Of a stretch of DNA of 33,061 nt, positions 8,476 to 15,534 are shown piece after piece. The DNA is taken from contig SBHD01000243.1 of assembly GCA_006226345.1 (NCBI GenBank), forward strand, positions 1 to 33,061, given 5' to 3'. Within the stretch, counting starts at the first letter, position 1. Each line of letters begins with the position of its first letter. The DNA is from Bacteroidota bacterium (GTDB lineage: Bacteria > Bacteroidota > Bacteroidia > Chitinophagales > Saprospiraceae). A program made the translations under genes and the position numbers. The notes beneath the pieces are model-generated. The model did no database searches, was not told where the DNA came from, and saw only the letters and a program-made list of their open reading frames with translations.

Positions 8476-9150
8476 TTATGCCAGGGTGGTATCGGTTGAA
8501 GACCTCACTGCAATTCCGGCGGGCCAGTCGAGCGTTTGTGCTTCGCTGGTACTTACTTTCCAGAGTTGCGCTTTGAGTTGCAGCAGCAGTACTTCTGCTT
8601 CGCTTTTCCGGATACCGATCTCCAGTAGCACACCGGTATCGTTATATGTTTCCTGGACAATGGTCAGGTTGAGTTTTTTTAAGGCATTGATGAGTTCAGG
8701 CACAATGGCATAATCCGCTGTACACTGGAAATGATCCTGAATGATCTTTTCAACAATAGTGGCCTGGCGCAGGGCGTCGGCTGCGCTTTCGCGGTATGCC
8801 TGGATCAGTCCGGAGGTGCCCAGCAGGGTGCCGCCGAAGTACCGGACCACGATCACGACCACATCGGTAAGTCCGGCAGCATCGATCTGGCCGAGGATCG
8901 GCTTGCCGGCGGTGCCGGACGGCTCGCCGTCGTCGTTGGCCCGGAAGCGTTCGCCATCCAGGCCCAGCCGCCAGGCAAAACAATGGTGTCGAGCCTTGAG
9001 GTGCTCCTTGCGCAGGGCTTCCAGCCGGGCCAGTCCTTCCGCTTCCGTACAGATCGGGTAGGCATAGGCAAAGAACTTGCTACCCCGGTCTTTGAATTCG
9101 CCGGTGCTGGGGGCGGCAAGGGTGTGAAAGGAGTCTGGTATTGTCGACAT
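8476..9150 (-). CDS. yigZ: YigZ/IMPACT family protein
   Basis: 224-aa member of the YigZ/IMPACT family. The N-terminal IMPACT domain carries KARHHCFAWRLG, the signature NDDGEPSGTAGKPIL and VVIVVRYFGGTLLGTSGLIQAY; the C-terminal domain is the EF-G-like DUF1949 type. Eukaryotic IMPACT regulates Gcn2; the bacterial role is not settled. The start is set at 9150, not at the in-frame TTG at 9159, because that TTG lies inside a perfect TAnnTTTG promoter element (9157-9164). The gene leads a two-gene operon with pabB and is divergent from the DUF2851 gene. Confidence 0.9.
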   Translation of the reverse strand: MSTIPDSFHTLAAPSTGEFKDRGSKFFAYAYPICTEAEGLARLEALRKEHLKARHHCFAWRLGLDGERFRANDDGEPSGTAGKPILGQIDAAGLTDVVVIVVRYFGGTLLGTSGLIQAYRESAADALRQATIVEKIIQDHFQCTADYAIVPELINALKKLNLTIVQETYNDTGVLLEIGIRKSEAEVLLLQLKAQLWKVSTSEAQTLDWPAGIAVRSSTDTTLA

Positions 9151-9156
9151 CACCGG

Positions 9157-9164
9157 CAAAGGTA
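9157..9164 (-). promoter_or_regulatory. TAnnTTTG -7 element of yigZ-pabB
   Basis: On the minus strand the sequence is TACCTTTG, an exact match to the Bacteroidota -7 consensus, with 6 nt between it and the ATG at 9150. The geometry is the same as at 6186-6193 and implies a leaderless or near-leaderless message. The -33 element is weak. Confidence 0.5.
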
Positions 9165-9245
9165 GGGCACGCGCGTGGGCTTCACACCTTTTTAAACCTT
9201 GCTTTTACCTGCCCGGCTAGGGTATAATCAAAATCAAAATCATCG

Positions 9246-9278
9246 TTTTTTGAATTTAATATCCTGATTTTCAAAAAA
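9246..9278. repeat. AT-rich inverted repeat in divergent spacer
   Basis: TTTTTTGAA (9246-9254) and TTCAAAAAA (9270-9278) are perfect reverse complements around a 15-nt spacer, in the 221-bp gap between yigZ and the DUF2851 gene. It could be an operator, but an AT-rich dyad like this could arise by chance. Just upstream is a short AAATCA-like tandem (about 9228-9243). Confidence 0.25.
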
Positions 9279-9371
9279 ATAGAATCAATTTAAGTTTCAA
9301 TAAATGTATTCGCCGGTTTGCTACTTCGCTTTGGTGTGGTTGAAATTAAGACCCGAAACCCTGCTTGAATT

Positions 9372-10640
9372 ATGCGAGAAGATTTTCTGCATTACCTGTG
9401 GCGGTGGCGGCGATTTGATGTAAAGCGCCTGCAAACGACCGATGGCCAGCCTCTGGAAATATTATTTCCGGGCGAGTATAATACCGATGCGGGTCCGGAC
9501 TTTTTCAATGCCCGGGTCCGGCTGGGCAATACCCTGTGGGCCGGGAATGTGGAGATACACCTGAAGGCTTCCGACTGGTTGCTGCACCGCCATGATTCGG
9601 ACCCCGCCTATGCCAATGTGATCCTGCATGTGGTGCTGGAGGAAGACCAGCGGTTGTTCAGGCCCAGTGGGGAACGGCTGCCCTGTCTGGTTTTGCGCGA
9701 CCGTATTCCACCACGTGTGCTGGACCGTTACCGGCGCCTGGAATGGGAGCGGCTGTACATTCCTTGTGCCCGGGTCTACCACGAGGTCCCGGAGTTGATC
9801 CGGATCAACTGGCTGGACCGGCTGCTGATCGAACGCCTGGAGGTCAGGACAGCGGCTGTAGATACTTTGCTTGGATCGGTGGGGCAGCATTGGGAAGAAG
9901 CCTTTTACCGGATGCTGGCACGTAGTTTTGGCCTGAAGATCAATACTGCTCCATTCGAGCAGCTGGCGTGGGCGCTTCCGCTGCGCATCCTGTCCCGGCA
10001 TCAGGATAACCTTTTCCAGTTGGAGGCTTTGTTGTTTGGCCAGGCCGGGCTGCTCCGGGAATCCTTCCGGGATGCCTATCCCGTTGCGTTGGCAAAAGAA
10101 TACGGGTTCTTGCAACATAAGTACGACCTGCAACCCCTGCCGGCAGGGCAATGGAAGTTTTTCCGGCTCAGACCTGCAGGTTTTCCTACGGTCCGGATTG
10201 CCCAGCTGGCGGCTTTGTTGCATCGTTCGACTCAGTTGTTTACACAAATCCTCGAGGCGGAGTCAGTGGAAGCGATGGAGACCCTGCTGCAACCGGCGGT
10301 TAGTACATACTGGCAAACGCATTTTCGTTTTGATAAACCTTCCGCCCGTCGAATGAAACCACTCGGCCGTGAATTCGTACATTTGCTGCTTATTAATGCT
10401 GTTGTGCCCTTTCTGTTCTGCTACGGTCGAAAACACGGAAAAGAAGCGCTGCAGTTGCGCGCGCTACAGTTACTGGAAGGGTTGCCCGCAGAATCAAACA
10501 ATATTGTCCGGGAATGGTCGGCACTGGGGCAGGCTGCTGAACATGCAGCGCGAACACAGGCATTGATACACCTGAAAACACAATACTGCAAAGCCGGGCG
10601 TTGCCTGGAATGTGCCATCGGAACTGCTATTTTACGTTGA
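9372..10640 (+). CDS. DUF2851 family protein
   Basis: 422-aa protein of the DUF2851 family, common in Bacteroidota and of unknown function. Diagnostic segments are FPGEYNTDAGPDFFNARV (about 36-53), WAGNVEIHLKASDWLLHRH and AYANVILHVVLEED in the N-terminal third, and a Cys pair in CLECAIGTAILR at the C-terminus. No signal peptide or membrane helix is seen, so it is probably cytoplasmic. The initial MREDFLHYLW agrees with the start of relatives as I recall them. The next gene begins 3 bp after the stop, so the two are almost certainly cotranscribed and possibly translationally coupled. Confidence 0.88.
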   Translation: MREDFLHYLWRWRRFDVKRLQTTDGQPLEILFPGEYNTDAGPDFFNARVRLGNTLWAGNVEIHLKASDWLLHRHDSDPAYANVILHVVLEEDQRLFRPSGERLPCLVLRDRIPPRVLDRYRRLEWERLYIPCARVYHEVPELIRINWLDRLLIERLEVRTAAVDTLLGSVGQHWEEAFYRMLARSFGLKINTAPFEQLAWALPLRILSRHQDNLFQLEALLFGQAGLLRESFRDAYPVALAKEYGFLQHKYDLQPLPAGQWKFFRLRPAGFPTVRIAQLAALLHRSTQLFTQILEAESVEAMETLLQPAVSTYWQTHFRFDKPSARRMKPLGREFVHLLLINAVVPFLFCYGRKHGKEALQLRALQLLEGLPAESNNIVREWSALGQAAEHAARTQALIHLKTQYCKAGRCLECAIGTAILR

Positions 10641-10643
10641 ACT

Positions 10644-11306
10644 ATGCCTCGTTTGCTTGCTCATTTTTTTTCGATTGTCGGGCACCCTATGCTGGCGCCA
10701 ACGTATGTTCTCTTGCTGCTTCTGTTGATCAACCCGTTTGCTTTTGGGGTGAATAATATGGGAGAAGCACAGGCTGTGTACCTGTTGATCTATGTCTTTA
10801 CCACCTCTGTCCTGATCCCCGGCATCGGCATAGCCGTTATGAAACCCCTGGGGTTTGTGACTAGTTTTGAGTCGCCGGACCGGCAGGAGCGTGTGGGGCC
10901 GTATATCGTAACGGGCGTGTTTTACCTGTGGCTCTATAAGAACCTGAGTGCCGGAGGACAGGCGCCCCCGCTTTACCTCGTATGCGTGCTCGGTGCTACT
11001 ATCGCCCTTTTCGTAGCGTTTATTTTCAATATTTTTACCAAGATCAGCGCTCATGCCACGGGCATGGGCGGACTGGTTGGTATGGTGCTGCTCATTGCAT
11101 GGTCCTGGCCCGACAGCGTGCTGACGCTGCCTTTCGGAGAGTATTCCGTACAGGTAAGTCTGGTGGTCTTGCTTGGGCTGGTCGTTATCCTGGCCGGGCT
11201 GGTTGGTATGGCCAGGCTTGTCTTGAAGGTACATGTACCCCGTGATCTCTGGCAGGGATATCTGGTTGGGCTCTTCTCGGTCTGGGTGGCCAGCTGGGTG
11301 GGGTGA
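10644..11306 (+). CDS. PAP2-like integral membrane protein
   Basis: 220-aa protein with about six transmembrane helices and almost no soluble part. Two segments resemble the phosphatidic-acid-phosphatase type 2 active site: SAHATG near 133-138, like the PSGH motif, and ARLVLKVHVPRDLWQG near 192-207, like SRxxxGxHxxxD. The usual first motif (KxxxxxxRP) is not evident; the region ESPDRQERVGP may correspond to it. It is therefore either a divergent lipid or isoprenoid-phosphate phosphatase or a catalytically dead relative. It is coupled to the DUF2851 gene by a 3-bp gap and ends just before a large palindrome. Confidence 0.7.
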   Translation: MPRLLAHFFSIVGHPMLAPTYVLLLLLLINPFAFGVNNMGEAQAVYLLIYVFTTSVLIPGIGIAVMKPLGFVTSFESPDRQERVGPYIVTGVFYLWLYKNLSAGGQAPPLYLVCVLGATIALFVAFIFNIFTKISAHATGMGGLVGMVLLIAWSWPDSVLTLPFGEYSVQVSLVVLLGLVVILAGLVGMARLVLKVHVPRDLWQGYLVGLFSVWVASWVG

Positions 11307-11322
11307 GTTAGGCAGCCTATTC

Positions 11323-11379
11323 ACCGCCAAGACGCGAAGACGCAGAGATTTAAACTTCGCGTCTTCGCGTCTTGGCGGT
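11323..11379. repeat. Large palindrome built from 8-bp units
   Basis: Perfect 21-bp arms (11323-11343 and 11359-11379) surround a 15-nt centre. The right arm reads as units CTTCGCGT, CTTCGCGT, CTTGGCGG; the left as CCGCCAAG, ACGCGAAG, ACGCAGAG. With the third unit included, the arms extend to 24-25 bp with two mismatches, around an ATTTAAA loop. It sits between the converging PAP2-like and clpX genes and is followed by a weak T-rich stretch on the plus strand. It may act as a terminator. It also resembles intergenic repeats of the 'GCGTCTTNGCGTCTTNGCGG' kind that I recall from many environmental genomes. Confidence 0.8.
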
Positions 11380-11408
11380 TATAATTTTTAAGATACCGCG
11401 TGTGTCTG

Positions 11409-12680
11409 CTAAGCCGCCCGTAGCCGGCCAACCCGGGAGCGTTCGAGTTTTTCGGTCGCATAGGCCCGGTCGATCACCAGTTTTTTATCTCCCTTTTTGT
11501 TTTTCATGGGGAGATCAAACATAGCATCGGTCAGAATGGCTTCGCAGAGGGAGCGCAGGCCGCGGGCGCCGAGTTTGAATTCGAGCGCTTTTTCAGCGAT
11601 GAACTCGATGGCTTCCGGCGAAAACTCCAGGTCGATATCTTCCAGTTTGAACAGTTTTTTGTACTGCCGTACCAGGGCATTGCGCGGCTCGGTCAGGATA
11701 CGTCGCAGGGCCTCGAGATCGAGCGGATCGAGGTGGACGACCACCGGCATCCGGCCTACCAACTCGGGGATCAGGCCATAGTGCTTGATATCCTGGTGGT
11801 TGATATATTGCAGCAGGTTCTCCCGGTCGATATGTTCATCTTCTTTTTTACCATACCCGATCACCTGCGTATTCACACGCCGGGCAATGATCTTGTCAAT
11901 GCCATCAAACGCGCCACCACAGATAAACAGGATGTTTTTGGTGTTCACCTTCACCAGTTTTTGTTCGGGGTGCTTTCGACCGCCCTGCGGCGGCACCAGC
12001 ACTTCCGCGCCTTCCAGCATTTTCAGCATAGCCTGCTGGACACCCTCCCCGGAAACATCGCGGGTGATCGAGGGGTTGTCCTGTTTGCGGGCGATCTTGT
12101 CTATTTCGTCAATATACACGATCCCGCGTTCGGCGGCTGCCACATTATAGTCGCAAACCTGCAGCAGGCGGGCCAGGATACTTTCCACGTCTTCACCTAC
12201 ATAGCCGGCTTCGGTGAAGACCGTAGCATCGACAATGGCAAAGGGAACATGGAGCAGTTTCGCAATCGTTTTGGCCAGGAGGGTTTTACCGGTACCCGTC
12301 TGTCCGACAAACAGTACATTGGATTTTTCGATCTCAACGTCGTCGTCCGGATTGTCCTTTCCGGCCTGGACTTGCTTCAGGCGCTTGTAATGGTTGTATA
12401 CGGCTACGGCCAGTACTTTTTTCGCGTCATCCTGCCCGATAATGTAGTCATCGAGGAAGGCTTTGATATCCCGGGGCGGGATCAGCCGAATTTCGTCAGT
12501 GTATTTTGTGTCAGGGGCCTTGTTTTCTTTTTCCGGGTGACCATGCCGGTGTAGTTCCTGGTCAATGATCTCCTGGGCCTTTTCAATGCACATCTCGCAA
12601 ATCTGACCATCCATACCAGAGATCAGGATCATCACATCGTCCTTGCTACGCCCGCAAAAAGAACACTGGTGTGGATTCAT
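11409..12680 (-). CDS. clpX: ClpX, ATPase subunit of ClpXP protease
   Basis: 423-aa AAA+ unfoldase that recognises substrates and feeds them to ClpP. It has an N-terminal zinc-binding domain (Cys6, Cys9, Cys28, Cys31), Walker A GQTGTGKT (126-133), the pore loop GYVG (159-162), Walker B IVYIDEID (187-194), the RKH loop GGRKHPEQ, and the [10 protein letters not shown] region that precedes the ClpP-contact loop. The start at 12680 is preferred over the in-frame ATG at 12698 because AAGGAAG lies about 5 nt upstream, one of the few good ribosome-binding sites in the window. It is last in tig-clpP-clpX and is separated from clpP by 110 bp that contain a dyad. Confidence 0.97.
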   Translation of the reverse strand: MNPHQCSFCGRSKDDVMILISGMDGQICEMCIEKAQEIIDQELHRHGHPEKENKAPDTKYTDEIRLIPPRDIKAFLDDYIIGQDDAKKVLAVAVYNHYKRLKQVQAGKDNPDDDVEIEKSNVLFVGQTGTGKTLLAKTIAKLLHVPFAIVDATVFTEAGYVGEDVESILARLLQVCDYNVAAAERGIVYIDEIDKIARKQDNPSITRDVSGEGVQQAMLKMLEGAEVLVPPQGGRKHPEQKLVKVNTKNILFICGGAFDGIDKIIARRVNTQVIGYGKKEDEHIDRENLLQYINHQDIKHYGLIPELVGRMPVVVHLDPLDLEALRRILTEPRNALVRQYKKLFKLEDIDLEFSPEAIEFIAEKALEFKLGARGLRSLCEAILTDAMFDLPMKNKKGDKKLVIDRAYATEKLERSRVGRLRAA

Positions 12681-12721
12681 TTTGCTTCCTTTTGTCATGC
12701 CTTGTAATATTTAAATGGATA

Positions 12722-12781
12722 CCGGGAAAAGCAGTGTTGTCCGATGCAGTCAGGCACCAGATCCAGCGATACTTTTCCCGG
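12722..12781. repeat. Long-range dyad in the clpP-clpX spacer
   Basis: CCGGGAAAAG (12722-12731) and CTTTTCCCGG (12772-12781) are perfect 10-bp complements separated by 40 nt. They would form a long hairpin in the RNA ahead of clpX. It could be an attenuator, an RNA processing site or a stabilising element that sets ClpX relative to ClpP levels. Confidence 0.45.
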
Positions 12782-12790
12782 CGGCCGGAA

Positions 12791-13501
12791 TTATTTCTCC
12801 TTTCTCGGATTATTCCGTTCCAACACCTCATCAACCAGGCCGTATGCCTTGGCTTCTTCGCCACTCATCCAGTTGTCGCGATCGCAATCTTCTTCGATCT
12901 TTTCATAGGGCTGGCCGGTGTGGTGCGCCAGCACATCGTAGAGTGACTTTTGCATTTTCTTGATCAGCTTGTACGAGATCTCGATATCCGAAACCTGACC
13001 CTGTGCACCGCCCATAGGCTGGTGGATCATTACATGGCTGTGGTACAGGCAGCTGCGTTTGCCTTTCGTGCCGGCAGCCAGCAACACAGCACCCATGGAA
13101 GCCGCTAATCCGGTACAGATCGTGGCAACGTCGGGGGCGACGTATTGCATGGTATCGTAAATGCCGAGTCCGTCGATGACCGATCCGCCGGGGCTGTTGA
13201 TAAACAGCTGGATGTCGCGCTTCGGGTCGCTGGACTCCAGGAACAGAAGCTGTGCCTGGATCACGTTGGCTACATATTCTGTAACAGGTACGCCCATAAA
13301 AATGATGCGGTCCATCATAAGGCGGCTGAAGACGTCCATAGCCACGACATTCATCTGCCGTTCTTCGATCACAGCGGGGGTGAAGGCATGAATATTGGGC
13401 GCTGCTACCGGTGTGGTGGCATTGACGTACTTTTCGAGGTGCATGCTACTCATACCAAGGTGTTTGGTAGCATACTTCATAAATTCATTCTTGTCGAACA
13501 T
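12791..13501 (-). CDS. clpP: ClpP, ATP-dependent Clp protease proteolytic subunit
   Basis: 236-aa serine protease forming the tetradecameric chamber of ClpXP. The catalytic triad is visible: Ser135 in GLAASMGA, His160 in HVMIHQP and Asp209 in [17 protein letters not shown] (100-108) is the oxyanion/strand segment. The N-terminal ~40 residues before the core are longer than in many ClpP and may include a propeptide, though relatives in this phylum are similar. The middle gene of tig-clpP-clpX, it lies 182 bp from tig, so it may also have its own promoter; the spacer shows no strong consensus. Confidence 0.96.
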   Translation of the reverse strand: MFDKNEFMKYATKHLGMSSMHLEKYVNATTPVAAPNIHAFTPAVIEERQMNVVAMDVFSRLMMDRIIFMGVPVTEYVANVIQAQLLFLESSDPKRDIQLFINSPGGSVIDGLGIYDTMQYVAPDVATICTGLAASMGAVLLAAGTKGKRSCLYHSHVMIHQPMGGAQGQVSDIEISYKLIKKMQKSLYDVLAHHTGQPYEKIEEDCDRDNWMSGEEAKAYGLVDEVLERNNPRKEK

Positions 13502-13683
13502 GGTATAACTTTTTTTGAGGCAATTATAACAACGATTTCCGCGGATAGTTAATTCTCAACAAAAGGGAACTGAACTGCTGGATGTATGACAGGTTTTTGG
13601 AGACGAATGGTTGGTTTTATAGTATAAACACCCACAGGTCCCTTCGGGTTGTGTAAACAAATCACAACAAAGCCTTCTCCGGC

Positions 13684-15093
13684 TTATTCGACTATCTCGG
13701 TATTTGCCGCCTGTTCCTGTTCCGCCTTTTTGGTGATCTCGTCCAGGGTTTGATGGAACTCCTCTGACGGGATGGCCTTGTCTTTTATCGTGAACTCCGT
13801 GCGCAGTGCCTCGAATATTTTATCTGTTTCCAGGTCGCGAATAGTATTTTCCACGTCCTTTTCATCCTGCATCAGCCGTTCGACGCTGCTTTCAATGATA
13901 TTTTCAGGGATTGCAGCACCCTGGAAGTAGTTCCGCACTTTTTGGGCGTAGGCTGCACGGAGTTCTTCCTGACTTACTTCGATGGAGTATTTTTTCCGGA
14001 GTTCGTCCTTCAGCAGCGACCAGCGCAGGTTGTCGGCAAATGCCGGGTATTCGGCTTCAACTTTTTCCGGTGTCAGTTCTTCATTGTTCAGCACCAGCCA
14101 GCGCTTCAGGAACGTATCGGGCAGTTCAAACTGGTTCTGTTCCATCATATACTGCTGGAATTCGCGCATCAGCAGGGCATTGGAGCGTACATCGTAGAAG
14201 CCCAGCACACCTTTTTTGATCTGCTCCATGGCCTCTTCCTTAGTGCTGACGCCGTCGCCGAAATATTCCTTGAAAAAGGCTTCGTTCAATTCGGCTTCCT
14301 CTACCCGGGAAACTTCTTCGATGGTGCCTTCAAACATGTCGCCCACTTCCCGGGTGTCGTCGTCAGGCAGGTTGAGTACGTATTTGCGGAATTTGGCGTC
14401 GTCGTCACCAAAGTCAAGCAGACGGGCATTGAACTGTATCGTGTCGCCTTTTTTGCTGGCCAGCAAGGTCTTTTTCAGCCCTTCATCCTTGATCGTATTG
14501 ACCAGGGTGGAGATGGTGGTTTCCCAGCCATCGGCCTTGGGTGCATTGCCGTCCAGTTCGTGCGAAGCGATCTTGAGGATATCATTTTCCTGGATGTCGT
14601 TTTCCGGGTTGCTCCGGTTGCCCATGCGCTTCCGGGCATAATCCAGGTCCTGCTCTGCCAGTTTGTCGAGGTCGGAAACTGTCAGCCGTTCGAAGGTATG
14701 GTCTTTATTCAGACCTTTTACCTCCACATCCGGAACAAAACCGATCTCATAGTTGACGGCATATTCGTTCTCCAGATCGTCGATCTTGAAGGAATATTGT
14801 TTCTGGTTTTCTGCCGGTAGCGGCTGCCCCAGCACGTTGAGTTTGCTTTCGCGCAGGTAATCGGTCAGTTGCTGCGCCAGCATGTCGTTGAACGCATCGG
14901 CAAAAATAGAACTGCCAAACATGCGCTTGATTACGGCAATGGGTGTTTGCCCCTGCCGGAATCCCTTAATGGACGCCTTGTTGCGGTACCGCTTCAGTTC
15001 GGCATCAATTTTGGGTTTAAGATCATCCTTGGAGAGGGTGACGGTAATGATCGCAGAGGTATTATCAATATCCTTTCTTTGAACGCTGGGCAT
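13684..15093 (-). CDS. tig: Trigger factor
   Basis: 469-aa ribosome-associated chaperone that meets nascent chains at the exit tunnel. The ribosome-binding signature GFRQGQTP is at 44-51 in the N-terminal domain. The middle (about 155-245) occupies the place of the FKBP-type prolyl isomerase domain but is poorly conserved, so isomerase activity is doubtful, as is usual in Bacteroidota. The C-terminal half is long, helical and charged, fitting the substrate-cradling domain. The gene precedes clpP and clpX, the classic order for this chaperone and protease group. A tRNA-Leu gene lies 112 bp upstream on the same strand and could be cotranscribed. A weak 5-bp stem overlaps the stop codon (13670-13685). 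Confidence 0.93.
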   Translation of the reverse strand: MPSVQRKDIDNTSAIITVTLSKDDLKPKIDAELKRYRNKASIKGFRQGQTPIAVIKRMFGSSIFADAFNDMLAQQLTDYLRESKLNVLGQPLPAENQKQYSFKIDDLENEYAVNYEIGFVPDVEVKGLNKDHTFERLTVSDLDKLAEQDLDYARKRMGNRSNPENDIQENDILKIASHELDGNAPKADGWETTISTLVNTIKDEGLKKTLLASKKGDTIQFNARLLDFGDDDAKFRKYVLNLPDDDTREVGDMFEGTIEEVSRVEEAELNEAFFKEYFGDGVSTKEEAMEQIKKGVLGFYDVRSNALLMREFQQYMMEQNQFELPDTFLKRWLVLNNEELTPEKVEAEYPAFADNLRWSLLKDELRKKYSIEVSQEELRAAYAQKVRNYFQGAAIPENIIESSVERLMQDEKDVENTIRDLETDKIFEALRTEFTIKDKAIPSEEFHQTLDEITKKAEQEQAANTEIVE

Positions 15094-15205
15094 TTCGTCA
15101 GATGGTGAGAAGGTGTACTAAAGAGTTGCTGCAGGTGCTCCGGATAACAGGGCCGGGAAGGTGAATGTTAAAAGAACCTGGCACCAAAACAGTGGTAAAA
15201 CTAAG

Positions 15206-15287
15206 TGCGGGCGGAGGGACTCGAACCCCCATGCCTTGCGGCGCCAGATCCTAAGTCTGGTACGTCTACCAATTTCGCCACGCCCGC
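15206..15287 (-). tRNA. tRNA-Leu (anticodon UAG)
   Basis: 82-nt tRNA on the minus strand. The acceptor arms GCGGGCG and CGCCCGC pair perfectly; the D region reads GCGAAATTGGTAGACG, the usual leucine pattern; the anticodon stem-loop is CCAGA-CTTAGGA-TCTGG with anticodon TAG; the class II variable arm is GCC-GCAA-GGC; the T loop is TTCGAGT. The discriminator is A and CCA is not encoded. Confidence 0.97.
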
Positions 15288-15344
15288 AGGATTGGGATAT
15301 CAAGCAAACGAAGTAAAAAACGGCGCTTTAATCCCGGTTTTCTA

Positions 15345-15370
15345 AAAAGGAGTGCAAAATTACTCCTTTT
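15345..15370. repeat. Perfect hairpin upstream of rsh
   Basis: AAAAGGAGT (15345-15353) and ACTCCTTTT (15362-15370) form a perfect 9-bp stem with an 8-nt loop. It lies between the divergent tRNA-Leu and rsh genes, upstream of the predicted rsh promoter, so it is unlikely to act as a leader attenuator. An operator dyad, or a terminator stopping antisense readthrough, is possible. Confidence 0.4.
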
Positions 15371-15425
15371 CTGGAAAATCAAAATGCCGGATTTAAAGAA
15401 AACCGTTAACAAGGCTTAAATCCCC

Positions 15426-15456
15426 TTGGGCTATCCGGATGTTAGCGGTAATTTTG
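15426..15456 (+). promoter_or_regulatory. Predicted rsh promoter (TTG-20-TAnnTTTG)
   Basis: TTG (15426-15428) and TAATTTTG (15449-15456), separated by 20 nt, match both halves of the Bacteroidota primary promoter (TTG at -33, TAnnTTTG at -7). The start point would fall near 15462, leaving a leader of roughly 70 nt before the ATG at 15535. This is the best complete promoter in the window. Confidence 0.6.
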
Positions 15457-15534
15457 TTTAATAATTGATCCGACCACTTCCCGGCGTCAACAAACACCGG
15501 CCACAGGGTGACTAAAATCAGGAGACAAGAAAAC

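Noticed and set aside
10632-11330. 232-codon minus-strand frame
   Set aside because: Antisense to the PAP2-like membrane gene; composition is the hydrophilic mirror of a membrane protein.
15118-15303. 61-codon minus-strand frame over the tRNA
   Set aside because: It is the translated tRNA-Leu sequence, a well-known false ORF type.
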